Shown here: positions 56,814 through 64,000 of the stretch, piece after piece
How the letters are laid out: every line of letters starts with the position of its first letter
Numbering within the stretch: position 1 is the stretch's first letter
NCBI GenBank assembly: GCA_018268595.1
Contig: JAFDWH010000014.1
Location: 186,001 to 250,000, forward strand
Origin: Actinomycetota bacterium
GTDB lineage: Bacteria > Actinomycetota > Thermoleophilia > Solirubrobacterales > Solirubrobacteraceae
DNA length: 64,000 nt
Direction: 5' to 3'
Program-made: the position numbers and the translations under genes
The notes under the pieces: model-generated
The model's input: only the letters and a program-made list of their open reading frames with translations
Databases searched by the model: none
Told to the model about the DNA's origin: nothing

Positions 56814-57470
56814 GTGACGCAGTTCGAGAACCCCTACGTGCTGTACGCCGCGCTGCGCGTGCGCGAGCCGGGCGCCGGCGTGCAGGCCGACGCGGCCGCC
56901 GCCGAGGCGGCGCTCGCCGGCGGGGGCGTGACGCTGCGCGGCGCTTACTCGCTGAGCGGCTTCCGCGCCGACGCCGACCTGCTGCTGTGGCTCGTCGGGC
57001 CGAGCGCGGACGCGCTGCAGGACGCGTTCGTCGCGTTCCGCCGCAGCGAGCTGGGGCGCCGGCTCGACGCCGTCTGGACGAACCTCGGCGTGCACCGCGA
57101 CGCCGAGTTCAACAAAGCGCACGTGCCCGCCTTCCTGCAGGGCGAGGAGCCGCGCAAGTACGTCTGCGTCTACCCGTTCGTGCGCTCCTACGAGTGGTAT
57201 CTGCTGCCGCCGCAGGAGCGCTCGGACCTGCTGCGCGAGCACGGCATGATGGCGCGCGACTTCGCCGACGTGCGCGCCAACACCGTCAGCGCGTTCGCCT
57301 TGAACGACTACGAGTGGCTGCTGGCGTTCGAGGCCGACGAGCTGACGCGCATCGTCGACCTGATGCGGCACCTGCGCGGCGCCGCGGCGCGCCGGCACAC
57401 GCGCGAGGAGCTGCCGTTCTACACCGGCATCCGCAAGCCGCTCGCCGACGTCGTCGCCGACCTGCCGTAG
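56814..57470 (+). CDS. chdC: Coproheme decarboxylase (ChdC/HemQ)
   Basis: A 218-residue chlorite-dismutase-fold enzyme that decarboxylates coproheme III to heme b in the Gram-positive heme route. It shows [37 protein letters not shown] with the proximal His, and [13 protein letters not shown]. The family-typical C-terminal RKPLADVV is present. The start is GTG at 56814. It is divergent from the SDR gene. No other heme gene is in the window. Confidence 0.93.
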   Translation: MTQFENPYVLYAALRVREPGAGVQADAAAAEAALAGGGVTLRGAYSLSGFRADADLLLWLVGPSADALQDAFVAFRRSELGRRLDAVWTNLGVHRDAEFNKAHVPAFLQGEEPRKYVCVYPFVRSYEWYLLPPQERSDLLREHGMMARDFADVRANTVSAFALNDYEWLLAFEADELTRIVDLMRHLRGAAARRHTREELPFYTGIRKPLADVVADLP

Positions 57471-57549
57471 CGGCCGGACCCGCCGGTCGATCGTGTCGCC
57501 GGCTCAGGGGGCAGACTGATCGGCGCAGGCAGGCGACGAAGGAGCGGCG

Positions 57550-58563
57550 ATGCAAATCGGGATGATCGGGCTCGGCCGGATGGGCGCCAACATGGTGCGG
57601 CGGCTGATGCGCCACGGGCATGACGCGGTGGTCTTCGACCGCAGCCCCGAGGCGGTCGCGCAGCTCGCGGGCGAGGGCGCGGTCGGGGGCGACTCGCTGG
57701 AGGACTTCGTCGCCAAGCTCGACGCGCCGCGCGCCGTGTGGCTGATGGTCCCCGCCGCGGTCGTCGACGAGACGCTCGACGCGCTGCTGCCGCTGCTCGG
57801 CGCCGGCGACATCGTCGTCGACGGCGGCAACTCGAGCTACCGCGACGACCAGCGGCGCGCCAAGCGGGCGTCCGCCCAGGGCGTCCACTACGTCGACTGC
57901 GGCACGAGCGGCGGCGTGTGGGGGCTGGAGCGCGGCTACTCGCTGATGATCGGCGCCGACGACGACGCCGTCGGGCGCCTCGCGCCGGTCTTCGCGGCGC
58001 TCGCGCCCGGCATCGCGTCGGCCGCGCGGACGCCCGGCCGCGAGGGCGCGCCGCAGGCGGGCGAGGAGGGCTGGCTGCACTGCGGCCCGCCCGGCGCGGG
58101 GCACTTCGTGAAGATGGTCCACAACGGGATCGAGTACGGGCTGATGGCCGCCTACGCCGAGGGCCTCAACGTCCTCAAGCACGCGAACGCGGGCGCGGCC
58201 GCGCGCGAGGCCGACGCCGAGACCGCCCCGCTCGCCGACCCCGAGGCGTACATGTACGACCTCGACCTGCCCGCGATCGCCGAGGTGTGGCGGCGCGGCA
58301 GCGTGATCTCCTCGTGGCTGCTCGACCTGACCGCCGCGGCGCTCGCCGCCTCGCCCGAGCTGGAGCAGTTCTCCGGGCGCGTGTCCGACTCCGGCGAGGG
58401 GCGCTGGACCGCGCTCGCGGCGATCGAGGAGGGCGTGCCGGCGCCGATCCTCGTCGGCGCGCTGTTCGAGCGCTTCGCCTCGCAGGGCGCCGCGACGTTC
58501 GCCGACAAGGCGATGTCGGCGATGCGCGCGCAGTTCGGCGGCCACGCGGAGAAGGCGTCGTGA
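57550..58563 (+). CDS. gnd: 6-phosphogluconate dehydrogenase, decarboxylating (short, NAD-type)
   Basis: A 337-residue 6PGDH that makes ribulose 5-phosphate and CO2. The Rossmann motif [37 protein letters not shown] and [14 protein letters not shown] are diagnostic. The short form (about 300-340 residues, versus about 470 for the long dimer) is usually NAD-linked. AAGGAG precedes the ATG. Its stop overlaps the zwf start, so the oxidative pentose phosphate pair is translationally coupled. Confidence 0.94.
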   Translation: MQIGMIGLGRMGANMVRRLMRHGHDAVVFDRSPEAVAQLAGEGAVGGDSLEDFVAKLDAPRAVWLMVPAAVVDETLDALLPLLGAGDIVVDGGNSSYRDDQRRAKRASAQGVHYVDCGTSGGVWGLERGYSLMIGADDDAVGRLAPVFAALAPGIASAARTPGREGAPQAGEEGWLHCGPPGAGHFVKMVHNGIEYGLMAAYAEGLNVLKHANAGAAAREADAETAPLADPEAYMYDLDLPAIAEVWRRGSVISSWLLDLTAAALAASPELEQFSGRVSDSGEGRWTALAAIEEGVPAPILVGALFERFASQGAATFADKAMSAMRAQFGGHAEKAS

Positions 58564-59948
58564 CCTCCGACGCGCTCGTCTTCTTCGGCGCGACCGGCGA
58601 CCTCGCCTACAAGCAGATCTTCCCGGCGCTCCAGGCGCTCGTGCACGACGGCAAGCTCGACGTGCCGGTCGTCGGTGTGGCGAAGTCCGGCTGGACGCTC
58701 GAGGACCTGCGCGAGCGCGCGCGCAGATCGCTGGAAGAGCACGGCGGCGTGGACGAGGACGCGTTCCGCCGGCTGTGCGAGCGGCTGCGCTACGTCGACG
58801 GCGACTACGGCGACCCCGGCACATTCGACCGCCTGCGCGGCGAGCTGGGCGCCGCGCGCCGCCCGCTGCACTACCTCGCGATCCCGCCGAGCCTGTTCGG
58901 CACGGTCGTCGAGCAGCTCGGACGCTCGGGCTGCGCCGCCAAGGGCGCGCGGGTCGTCGTCGAGAAGCCGTTCGGGCGCGACCTCGCCTCCGCGCAGGAG
59001 CTGAACCGCACGCTGCGGTCCGTCTTCCCGGAGCAGGCGATCTTCCGCATCGACCACTACCTCGGCAAGGAGGCGGTCGAGAACCTCATCTACTTCCGCT
59101 TCGCGAACTCGTTTCTGGAGCCGGTCTGGAACCGGCAGCACGTCAAGCGCGTGCAGATCACGATGGCGGAGGCGTTCGGGGTCGCCGGGCGCGGCAGGTT
59201 CTACGAGGAGGCCGGCGCGATCCGCGACGTGATCCAGAACCACATGCTGCAGGTGCTCGCGCTGCTGACGATGGACGCGCCGGTCGAGCGCTCGGCGGAG
59301 GCGCTGCGCGACGAGAAGGCGCGGCTGCTGAAGTCGATCGCGCCGCTGCGGCCGGCCGACGTCGTGCGCGGGCAGTTCCGCGGCTACCGCGACGAGCCGG
59401 GCGTCGCGTCCGACTCGGAGGTCGAGACGTTCGCGGCCGTGCGGCTGCACGTCGACAGCTGGCGCTGGGCCGGCGTGCCGTTCCTGATCCGCGCCGGCAA
59501 GCGGCTGCCGACGACCGCGACCGAGGTGCTGGTGGAGCTGCACCACCCGCCGCAGACGGTCTTCGACACGCCCGACGACAGCGCGCCCAACTCGTTCCGC
59601 TTCCTGCTCGGTCCGGCCGTGCAGCTCGCGCTGCGAGCGCGCGCGAAGCTGCCCGGCGAGCGGATGGTCGGCGAGGAGGTCGAGCTGCTCGCGCAGCACG
59701 AGCATCCCGGCGAGATGCCGCCGTACGAGCGGCTGCTGGGCGACGCGATGCGCGGCGACCCGACGTTGTTCGCGCGCGAGGACGGCGTCGAGGCGGCGTG
59801 GCGCGTGGTCGAGCCGGTGCTCGGCGACGCGGTCCCCGTGCACGGCTACGAGCCCGGCAGCTGGGGGCCGTCCGAGGCCGACCGGCTGATCGACGGCGGG
59901 GGCGCCTGGCACGCGCCGAGAGGCGTCGATAGCACCGATCCGGCGTAG
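58560..59948 (+). CDS. zwf: Glucose-6-phosphate dehydrogenase
   Basis: A 462-residue G6PDH, first enzyme of the oxidative pentose phosphate pathway. The coenzyme motif [15 protein letters not shown] (GxxGDLA), EKPFGRD, and the active-site RIDHYLGKE are present. The start is GTG overlapping the gnd stop (GTGA). With gnd it supplies NADPH or NADH and pentoses; the lactonase gene is not between or beside them. Confidence 0.95.
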   Translation: MTSDALVFFGATGDLAYKQIFPALQALVHDGKLDVPVVGVAKSGWTLEDLRERARRSLEEHGGVDEDAFRRLCERLRYVDGDYGDPGTFDRLRGELGAARRPLHYLAIPPSLFGTVVEQLGRSGCAAKGARVVVEKPFGRDLASAQELNRTLRSVFPEQAIFRIDHYLGKEAVENLIYFRFANSFLEPVWNRQHVKRVQITMAEAFGVAGRGRFYEEAGAIRDVIQNHMLQVLALLTMDAPVERSAEALRDEKARLLKSIAPLRPADVVRGQFRGYRDEPGVASDSEVETFAAVRLHVDSWRWAGVPFLIRAGKRLPTTATEVLVELHHPPQTVFDTPDDSAPNSFRFLLGPAVQLALRARAKLPGERMVGEEVELLAQHEHPGEMPPYERLLGDAMRGDPTLFAREDGVEAAWRVVEPVLGDAVPVHGYEPGSWGPSEADRLIDGGGAWHAPRGVDSTDPA

Positions 59949-59997
59949 CCGCATCGCCGTTCATGTGCATCGCGGAGCGCTTTTCGACCGGAAGTCG

Positions 59998-60071
59998 GTT
60001 CGTACGCGAACGTGGCACGTGCGCATGCGAACCTCCACCCCCGCTTGACCCCGCCGATCGGGCTCTATGCT
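59998..60071 (+). promoter_or_regulatory. TetR-type palindrome and promoter of the TetR gene
   Basis: GTTCG-TACG-CGAAC (59998-60011) is a 14-base inverted repeat. TTGACC (60045-60050) and TATGCT (60066-60071) form a promoter with a 15-base spacer. The ATG at 60079 lies seven bases after the -10, so the transcript is probably leaderless; the in-frame ATG at 60067 lies inside the -10. The rest of 59949-60078 shows nothing else. Confidence 0.5.
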
Positions 60072-60078
60072 GCCGGGA

Positions 60079-60771
60079 ATGCCGAACCGCGCCTCCGGTG
60101 TGATGTGGGACCGCCTCGTCGAGGAGGCCGCGCCCGGCGCCCGTGCGCGCGGCGGTCTGAGCCTCCAGGCGATCGTCGACACGGCGATCGCGATCGCGGA
60201 CGTCGACGGGCTCGACGCCGTCTCGATCCGCCGCGTCGCGGCCGTCCTCGAGGTGCGGCCGATGAGCCTCTACACGCACATCGCCAGCAAGGACGAGCTG
60301 CTCGCGCTGATGGCCGACGAGCTGATCGGCACGCTGCTCGTGGAGCAGCCGCTGCCCGACGACTGGCGCGAGGCGCTGACGGTGCACGCGCGCAAGATGT
60401 TCCTGATGTGCGTCTCGCACCCGTGGCTGCTCGCGCTCTTCACGCGCCGTCCGCGGCCCGGCCCCAACGCCGCGCGGCAGGCGAAGCAGGCGGCGCGCGC
60501 GTTGGAGGGTCTGCCGCTGCCGGCCGAGGAGCGCTGGAAGGTGCTCGGCATCGTCAACGACTACGTGATCGGCAACGCGCTGCGGGTCGCGACGACCGGA
60601 ACCGCGAGAGACCTCGTCGAGGCGCTGACCGCCGCGGACAGAGCGGCGCGGCCGGAGCTCGACGCGCTGACGGCCTTCGAGGACTCGCGCCTCGCCGACG
60701 AGACGTTCGGGCTCGGCCTGCGCGTCGTGCTCGACGGCGTCGAGCGCCGCTTCCTCAGCGGGCCGCGCTGA
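60079..60771 (+). CDS. TetR/AcrR-family repressor (TetR_C_1 type)
   Basis: A 230-residue repressor. The HTH runs SLQAIVDTAIAIADVDGLDA, VSIRRVAAVLEVRPMSLYTH, followed by a tetracycline-repressor-like C-terminal ligand domain. The start at 60079 is chosen from the promoter position. Its 3' end overlaps the convergent Rieske gene by 17 bases. The likely targets are itself and possibly the neighbouring terpene operon, though the operon promoter is outside the window. Confidence 0.88.
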   Translation: MPNRASGVMWDRLVEEAAPGARARGGLSLQAIVDTAIAIADVDGLDAVSIRRVAAVLEVRPMSLYTHIASKDELLALMADELIGTLLVEQPLPDDWREALTVHARKMFLMCVSHPWLLALFTRRPRPGPNAARQAKQAARALEGLPLPAEERWKVLGIVNDYVIGNALRVATTGTARDLVEALTAADRAARPELDALTAFEDSRLADETFGLGLRVVLDGVERRFLSGPR

Positions 60772-61816
60772 GCGCCGCCGCGGCGTCGCGCGCGCGGGCC
60801 GCCGGCGAGGCCGGATAGAACTGCTCGGTCCAGCGCCGGAAGGCCGGCAGCGGGCCGTCGCCCTTCGCCAGCCGCGGCTGCTCGACGTACACCTTGTGCT
60901 CCCATATCGGGAAGTCGCGCTCCAGGTCGCGCCTGAAGGCGGGGCCGAGCGCGTGCGTCAGCAGCCGCGACGCGAGCAGCTGCGCGCGTGGGTGCGCCGG
61001 GTCGCCGCCGACGCGCAGCGCGACGCTGAAGCGGATCGCGACGCGCAGCGGGTCGAGCGGCGTCGCCATCGCCTGGAACTGCGCCGCCGCGCGCAGGCGC
61101 GGGATCGTCGCGTCGACCCAGATGTGCCCGAGGCCGTCCACGGCGATGTCGAAGACGATCTCGACCGGGCCGGCGAGCGGGAACACGCGCTGCCCCGTCG
61201 CGGCGAGCGTGAAGGACGGCCCGCGCGGCTCGAACGGGCGCCGGACGCGCACGCCGCGGTAGCCGTGGACCGGGCCGATGTGGCCGATGTCGACCGCGTT
61301 CTCGACGATGTCCTGCGGGTGGTCGACGAGCGTGGAGAGCTGCCGGAAGGGCGCCGGGAAGCCGTCCCTCGAGCGCGCCGGGACCTCCCAGTCCGGCGGC
61401 GCGCCGCCGGCGTGGTGCCACACGAGGATCGCGCCGTTGACCTCGCGCACCTCGCGCCGCACGAGCCGCGCGGACGGCGGTCTCGTGCCGTAGCCCGTGC
61501 GCACGCACGTGCCGCTGACGTCGAACGCGAAGCGGTGGAACGGGCACACGATCTGCTCGCCCTCGACCCAGCCGCCGTGGCCGAGGTGCGCGCCGAGGTG
61601 CGGGCAGTACGGCTCGACGGCGCGCACGACGCCGCTGCGCGTGCGGTAGACGACGAGGTCCTCGCCCATGAAGCGGGGGCGCAGCACGCGGCCCGGCGGC
61701 AGCTCGTCGGCGAACGCGACCGCGAACCAGCCGTTCGGATACGGCAGGCGTGGTTGCCGCTCGGCGAGCGGCGGCGGCGGCGCGGGCGGGCGGTGGGCGC
61801 GCGGCGGGCGGATCAC
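60755..61816 (-). CDS. Rieske non-heme iron oxygenase (KshA/DAF-36-like)
   Basis: A 353-residue oxygenase. The Rieske [2Fe-2S] ligands are C71-P-H73 and C91-P-F-H94 (YCPHLGAHLGHGG and CPFHRFAFD). The catalytic mononuclear iron site has D176, H179 and H184 in VENAVDIGHIGPVHGY (D-x2-H-x4-H). The layout resembles 3-ketosteroid 9-alpha-hydroxylase and cholesterol 7-desaturase, which act on terpenoids. The GTG start overlaps the terpene synthase stop (GTGA). It is likely to oxidise the synthase/P450 product. The needed ferredoxin reductase is not in the window. Confidence 0.9.
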   Translation of the reverse strand: MIRPPRAHRPPAPPPPLAERQPRLPYPNGWFAVAFADELPPGRVLRPRFMGEDLVVYRTRSGVVRAVEPYCPHLGAHLGHGGWVEGEQIVCPFHRFAFDVSGTCVRTGYGTRPPSARLVRREVREVNGAILVWHHAGGAPPDWEVPARSRDGFPAPFRQLSTLVDHPQDIVENAVDIGHIGPVHGYRGVRVRRPFEPRGPSFTLAATGQRVFPLAGPVEIVFDIAVDGLGHIWVDATIPRLRAAAQFQAMATPLDPLRVAIRFSVALRVGGDPAHPRAQLLASRLLTHALGPAFRRDLERDFPIWEHKVYVEQPRLAKGDGPLPAFRRWTEQFYPASPAARARDAAAALSAAR

Positions 61817-62895
61817 GCCAGCTCCTCCCACCACCAGGCGATCGCCGGATACGGCAGCGGCGCGAGGCTGTCGTCGCGGGGGGCGTCGGCCCAGCCGGGG
61901 AACGTCAGCAGCGCCGGGGCGCCGGGGTCGCCGCCGGTGACGTAGCGGGCCGTGCGGAAGCCCCAGTCGAGGATCGCCCGCCACGTGTGCGCGAGGCTCG
62001 CGAGGAAGCGCGCGAGCGGCGCGTCGCCGTCCGCCTGCGCGAGGAGCTGCCCGTGCAGCGCGAGGAACAGCGTCGCGATGCGGTCGCACAGCGCGTGCGC
62101 CGCGTGCAGCGCCTCGCGCGGCGCGCAGCTGCGCTCGTGCGCGAGCACGGCGACGACGTTGCTGGAGCTGTCGGCGTTGCGCGCCTCCTTCGCGAACGAC
62201 ATCAGGTCGTTCAGCAGCAGGCAGAAGGTCGACCACGCCTCGACCAGCGCGCGCACCGGGCCCGACGCCGCCCGCGCCGGCGCCAGCTCGATCCCGTTCG
62301 CGATGTTGAGCGTCGTCAGCCAGCTCGCGAGCCCGCCCGTGTGCATCCGCATCGCGAGGTACTCGTTGAGCGACGGCGGCGTCCCGCGCTCGGCGTTCGC
62401 GACGTCCCACGCCATCCCGAAGAACCAGGCGCGCGCGGTGTGCGCCCACTCGATCCGCTGGCTCGGCGTCGCGTGGCGCAGGATCGCGCGCGTCAGGTCG
62501 CGCAGCGCCGCGTCGTACGGCAGCGGCCACGCGAAGCCCGCGCGCGGCTCCTCGCTGAGGCGGACGAGCGGGGCGCCGAGCGCGAGGAAGTCGGCGACGC
62601 GCCTGCTCGTCGGGCCGTTGTCGTAGTAGAGGTCGTCGGTCGCGAAGCCCCAGTAGAGCCACTTCGCGACGTCGGCGACGCGCTCGGCGTCGGCCGTCGG
62701 CAGCGCCCGCGCGTAGACCTCCGCCGCGCGCGTGGCGATCAGCCGCTCGCGCTGCGCCTCCCCGCCGTACAGCTCGAAGCGGTCGATCCACGCGACGCAG
62801 TGGCGCTCGATCTCCTCGGCGCGCGGATGGACCGCCGCCGGGAAGGGGCAGTGGAACGGCTGCAGCTCGAGCGCCGGCGCTACCGCGGGCGGCAT
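61813..62895 (-). CDS. Class I terpene synthase (bacterial family 2)
   Basis: A 360-residue class I terpene cyclase. The aspartate-rich motif is D87-D88-L-Y-Y-D92 and the NSE triad N229-D230-x2-S233-x3-E237 (NDLMSFAKE) is complete. Arg183 lies exactly 46 residues before the NSE Asn, as expected of the pyrophosphate sensor, and the RY pair is R317-Y318. All metal and diphosphate ligands are intact, so it should be active. The product (sesqui- or diterpene) cannot be told. It starts 16 bases inside the P450 gene and its stop overlaps the Rieske start. Confidence 0.92.
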   Translation of the reverse strand: MPPAVAPALELQPFHCPFPAAVHPRAEEIERHCVAWIDRFELYGGEAQRERLIATRAAEVYARALPTADAERVADVAKWLYWGFATDDLYYDNGPTSRRVADFLALGAPLVRLSEEPRAGFAWPLPYDAALRDLTRAILRHATPSQRIEWAHTARAWFFGMAWDVANAERGTPPSLNEYLAMRMHTGGLASWLTTLNIANGIELAPARAASGPVRALVEAWSTFCLLLNDLMSFAKEARNADSSSNVVAVLAHERSCAPREALHAAHALCDRIATLFLALHGQLLAQADGDAPLARFLASLAHTWRAILDWGFRTARYVTGGDPGAPALLTFPGWADAPRDDSLAPLPYPAIAWWWEELA

Positions 62896-64000
62896 CGGAT
62901 CCGCACCGGCCTCGAAGGACGGATCGTGCTGAGCTGGTCCATCGGCATGTCGGCGTCGAGCGACTCGATCCGGCAGCGCTCCAGCAGCGCGCGCACGAAG
63001 CTGCGCGACTCGGCCAGCGAGAGGTGCCGCCCGATGCACGCGCGCGCGCCACCGCCGAACGGGAACCAGGCGTGCTGCGGCCGCTCGTCGCGCGCGTGCG
63101 CGTCGGCGAAGCGCGACGGGTCGAACCGCTCGGGGTCGCGCCAGAAGCCGGGATGGCGGTGCGTGACCCAGGGCGAGACGAGCACGCCGGTGCCCGGCGG
63201 CAGCGTGCGCCCGGCCACCTCGGCGCCGCCCGCGCCGACGCGACGGCCGAGCACGTACGAGGGCGGGTAGAGCCGCAGCCCCTCCTGCACGGCCGCGTCC
63301 GCCCACTGCTCGCCGCCGGCGGCGACCTGCTCCTGCGCCTCGGGGTGGCAGCCCAGCAGCTGGAGCGTCGAGCAGAGCGCGGCCGACGTCGTCGTGTAGC
63401 CGGCGAGCAGGAACATCAGCGCCTGGTCACGGATCTCGCGCTCCGACAGCGGCTCGCCGCCCGCGGGATCGCGCGCGGCGCGCAGCTGGCTCAGCAGGCC
63501 GGGCCCGTCGCCCTCCGGCGCGCGGGCGAGCACGCGCTCGATCGTCGCGTGCAGCGCGCTGCGCGTCGCGGCGAAGCGGCGGTTGCGCGGCGTCGGCCAG
63601 GCGAGCGGGAGCCGCACCGTCTGCTTCGCGCGCGCGGGCATCTGACGGCTCACGACCGGTATCAGCCGCTCGAGCGCCGCGACGGTGTCGTCGTCGATCC
63701 CGCGGTCGTCGCCGAAGAGGGTGCGGCTGAGCACGCGCAGGGCGTAGCGCTCGGTGGTGCGCAGCGCGTCGATCGTGGTCGCGGGCTCGCGGCCGAGGCG
63801 CTCGACCGCCGCGTGCGCCTCCTCCTCGATCACGGCGGCGTAGCGGCTCGCCGCCGCGCGCGTCAGGAGCGGTTGCAGCAGCCGCTTCTGGCGGCGCCAG
63901 TCGTCGCCCTCGGCCGTCGCGATGTTGCGCCCGAACAGCTCGCGCACCGCGCGGTAGGAGGCCGTCCTGCGGGTGAACGCCTCGGTGTCGGCGAAGAAGC
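62880..64000 (-). CDS. Cytochrome P450, C-terminal part (cut by window edge)
   Basis: A P450 that runs off the right end; 373 residues are visible. The I-helix is LLAGYTTTSAAL, the K-helix E-x2-R is EGLRLYPPS, the PERF region is DPERFDPSRF and the heme loop is FPFGGGARACIG with the cysteine ligand. The visible N-side (FFADTEAFTRRTASY then RNIATAEGDDWRRQKRLLQP, C-helix WxxxR) is standard. The sequence style is like the CYP102/CYP183-type enzymes that oxidise terpenes. The overlap with the terpene synthase indicates a shared operon. Redox partners are not visible. Confidence 0.9.
   Translation of the reverse strand, partial: FFADTEAFTRRTASYRAVRELFGRNIATAEGDDWRRQKRLLQPLLTRAAASRYAAVIEEEAHAAVERLGREPATTIDALRTTERYALRVLSRTLFGDDRGIDDDTVAALERLIPVVSRQMPARAKQTVRLPLAWPTPRNRRFAATRSALHATIERVLARAPEGDGPGLLSQLRAARDPAGGEPLSEREIRDQALMFLLAGYTTTSAALCSTLQLLGCHPEAQEQVAAGGEQWADAAVQEGLRLYPPSYVLGRRVGAGGAEVAGRTLPPGTGVLVSPWVTHRHPGFWRDPERFDPSRFADAHARDERPQHAWFPFGGGARACIGRHLSLAESRSFVRALLERCRIESLDADMPMDQLSTIRPSRPVRIRCRPR

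Overview
The window reads as chromosomal DNA of a high-GC actinobacterium. Gene content and protein style point to the class Thermoleophilia (Solirubrobacterales, Conexibacter-like): a Thermus-like type 2 IleRS, BldC/MerR-type regulators, actinobacterial coproheme decarboxylase, an F420-reductase-like protein, DsbA-VKOR oxidative folding and many TAT/lipoprotein exports. The taxonomic call is inference. Genes are tightly packed: 73 protein-coding genes, two cut by the window ends, no intergenic gap over about 260 bases, and no RNA gene, CRISPR array or insertion sequence seen. Many genes lack a ribosome binding site and instead have a TANNNT hexamer 6-8 bases before the start codon, which suggests frequent leaderless transcription.

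Layout. 1-8.3 kb: housekeeping (siroheme synthesis, RarA, M20 peptidase, a short FtsH-like protease, methylmalonyl-CoA epimerase, PAP2 phosphatase, YchF). 8.2-9.6 kb: flavin reductase and a small two-gene unit of unknown function. 9.6-15 kb: 5'-3' exonuclease, MaoC dehydratase, a secretion-signal-less glycoside hydrolase, fumarase C, an unusual alpha/beta hydrolase and a lipoprotein. 15-19.4 kb: a regulatory block with a BldC-like protein, a membrane HD-GYP protein, and two MerR proteins with His-less B12-type sensor domains that flank a zinc-ribbon/PAS protein; short GTGCA motifs recur in the control regions. 19.4-21.2 kb: a lower-GC island with a ribbon-helix-helix antitoxin, a PIN-like DUF5615 toxin and a DUF6166-like protein. 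21.2-35.3 kb: IleRS with the altered GXHH signature, thioredoxin, SpoIIM-like protein, bacterial PolX, glycosyltransferase/OtsB, K+/H+ antiporter, APS kinase, PHP phosphoesterase.

35.3-43.1 kb holds an MFS exporter operon with two sulfatase-superfamily proteins and a third copy nearby; none has the formylglycine cysteine/serine, and one has also lost metal ligands. 43.2-47.4 kb: paired CrcB fluoride channels, a winged-helix protein, and a DsbA-VKOR-SCO1 operon for oxidative folding and copper handling. 47.4-60 kb: a PhaC-like hydrolase carrying an in-frame palindromic tandem repeat, other hydrolases, ArfB, an ECF sigma/anti-sigma pair, FHA protein, ChdC, and an overlapping gnd-zwf pair. 60-64 kb: a TetR regulator converging on an overlapping P450-terpene synthase-Rieske oxygenase operon, a compact and apparently undescribed terpene pathway that runs off the right edge.
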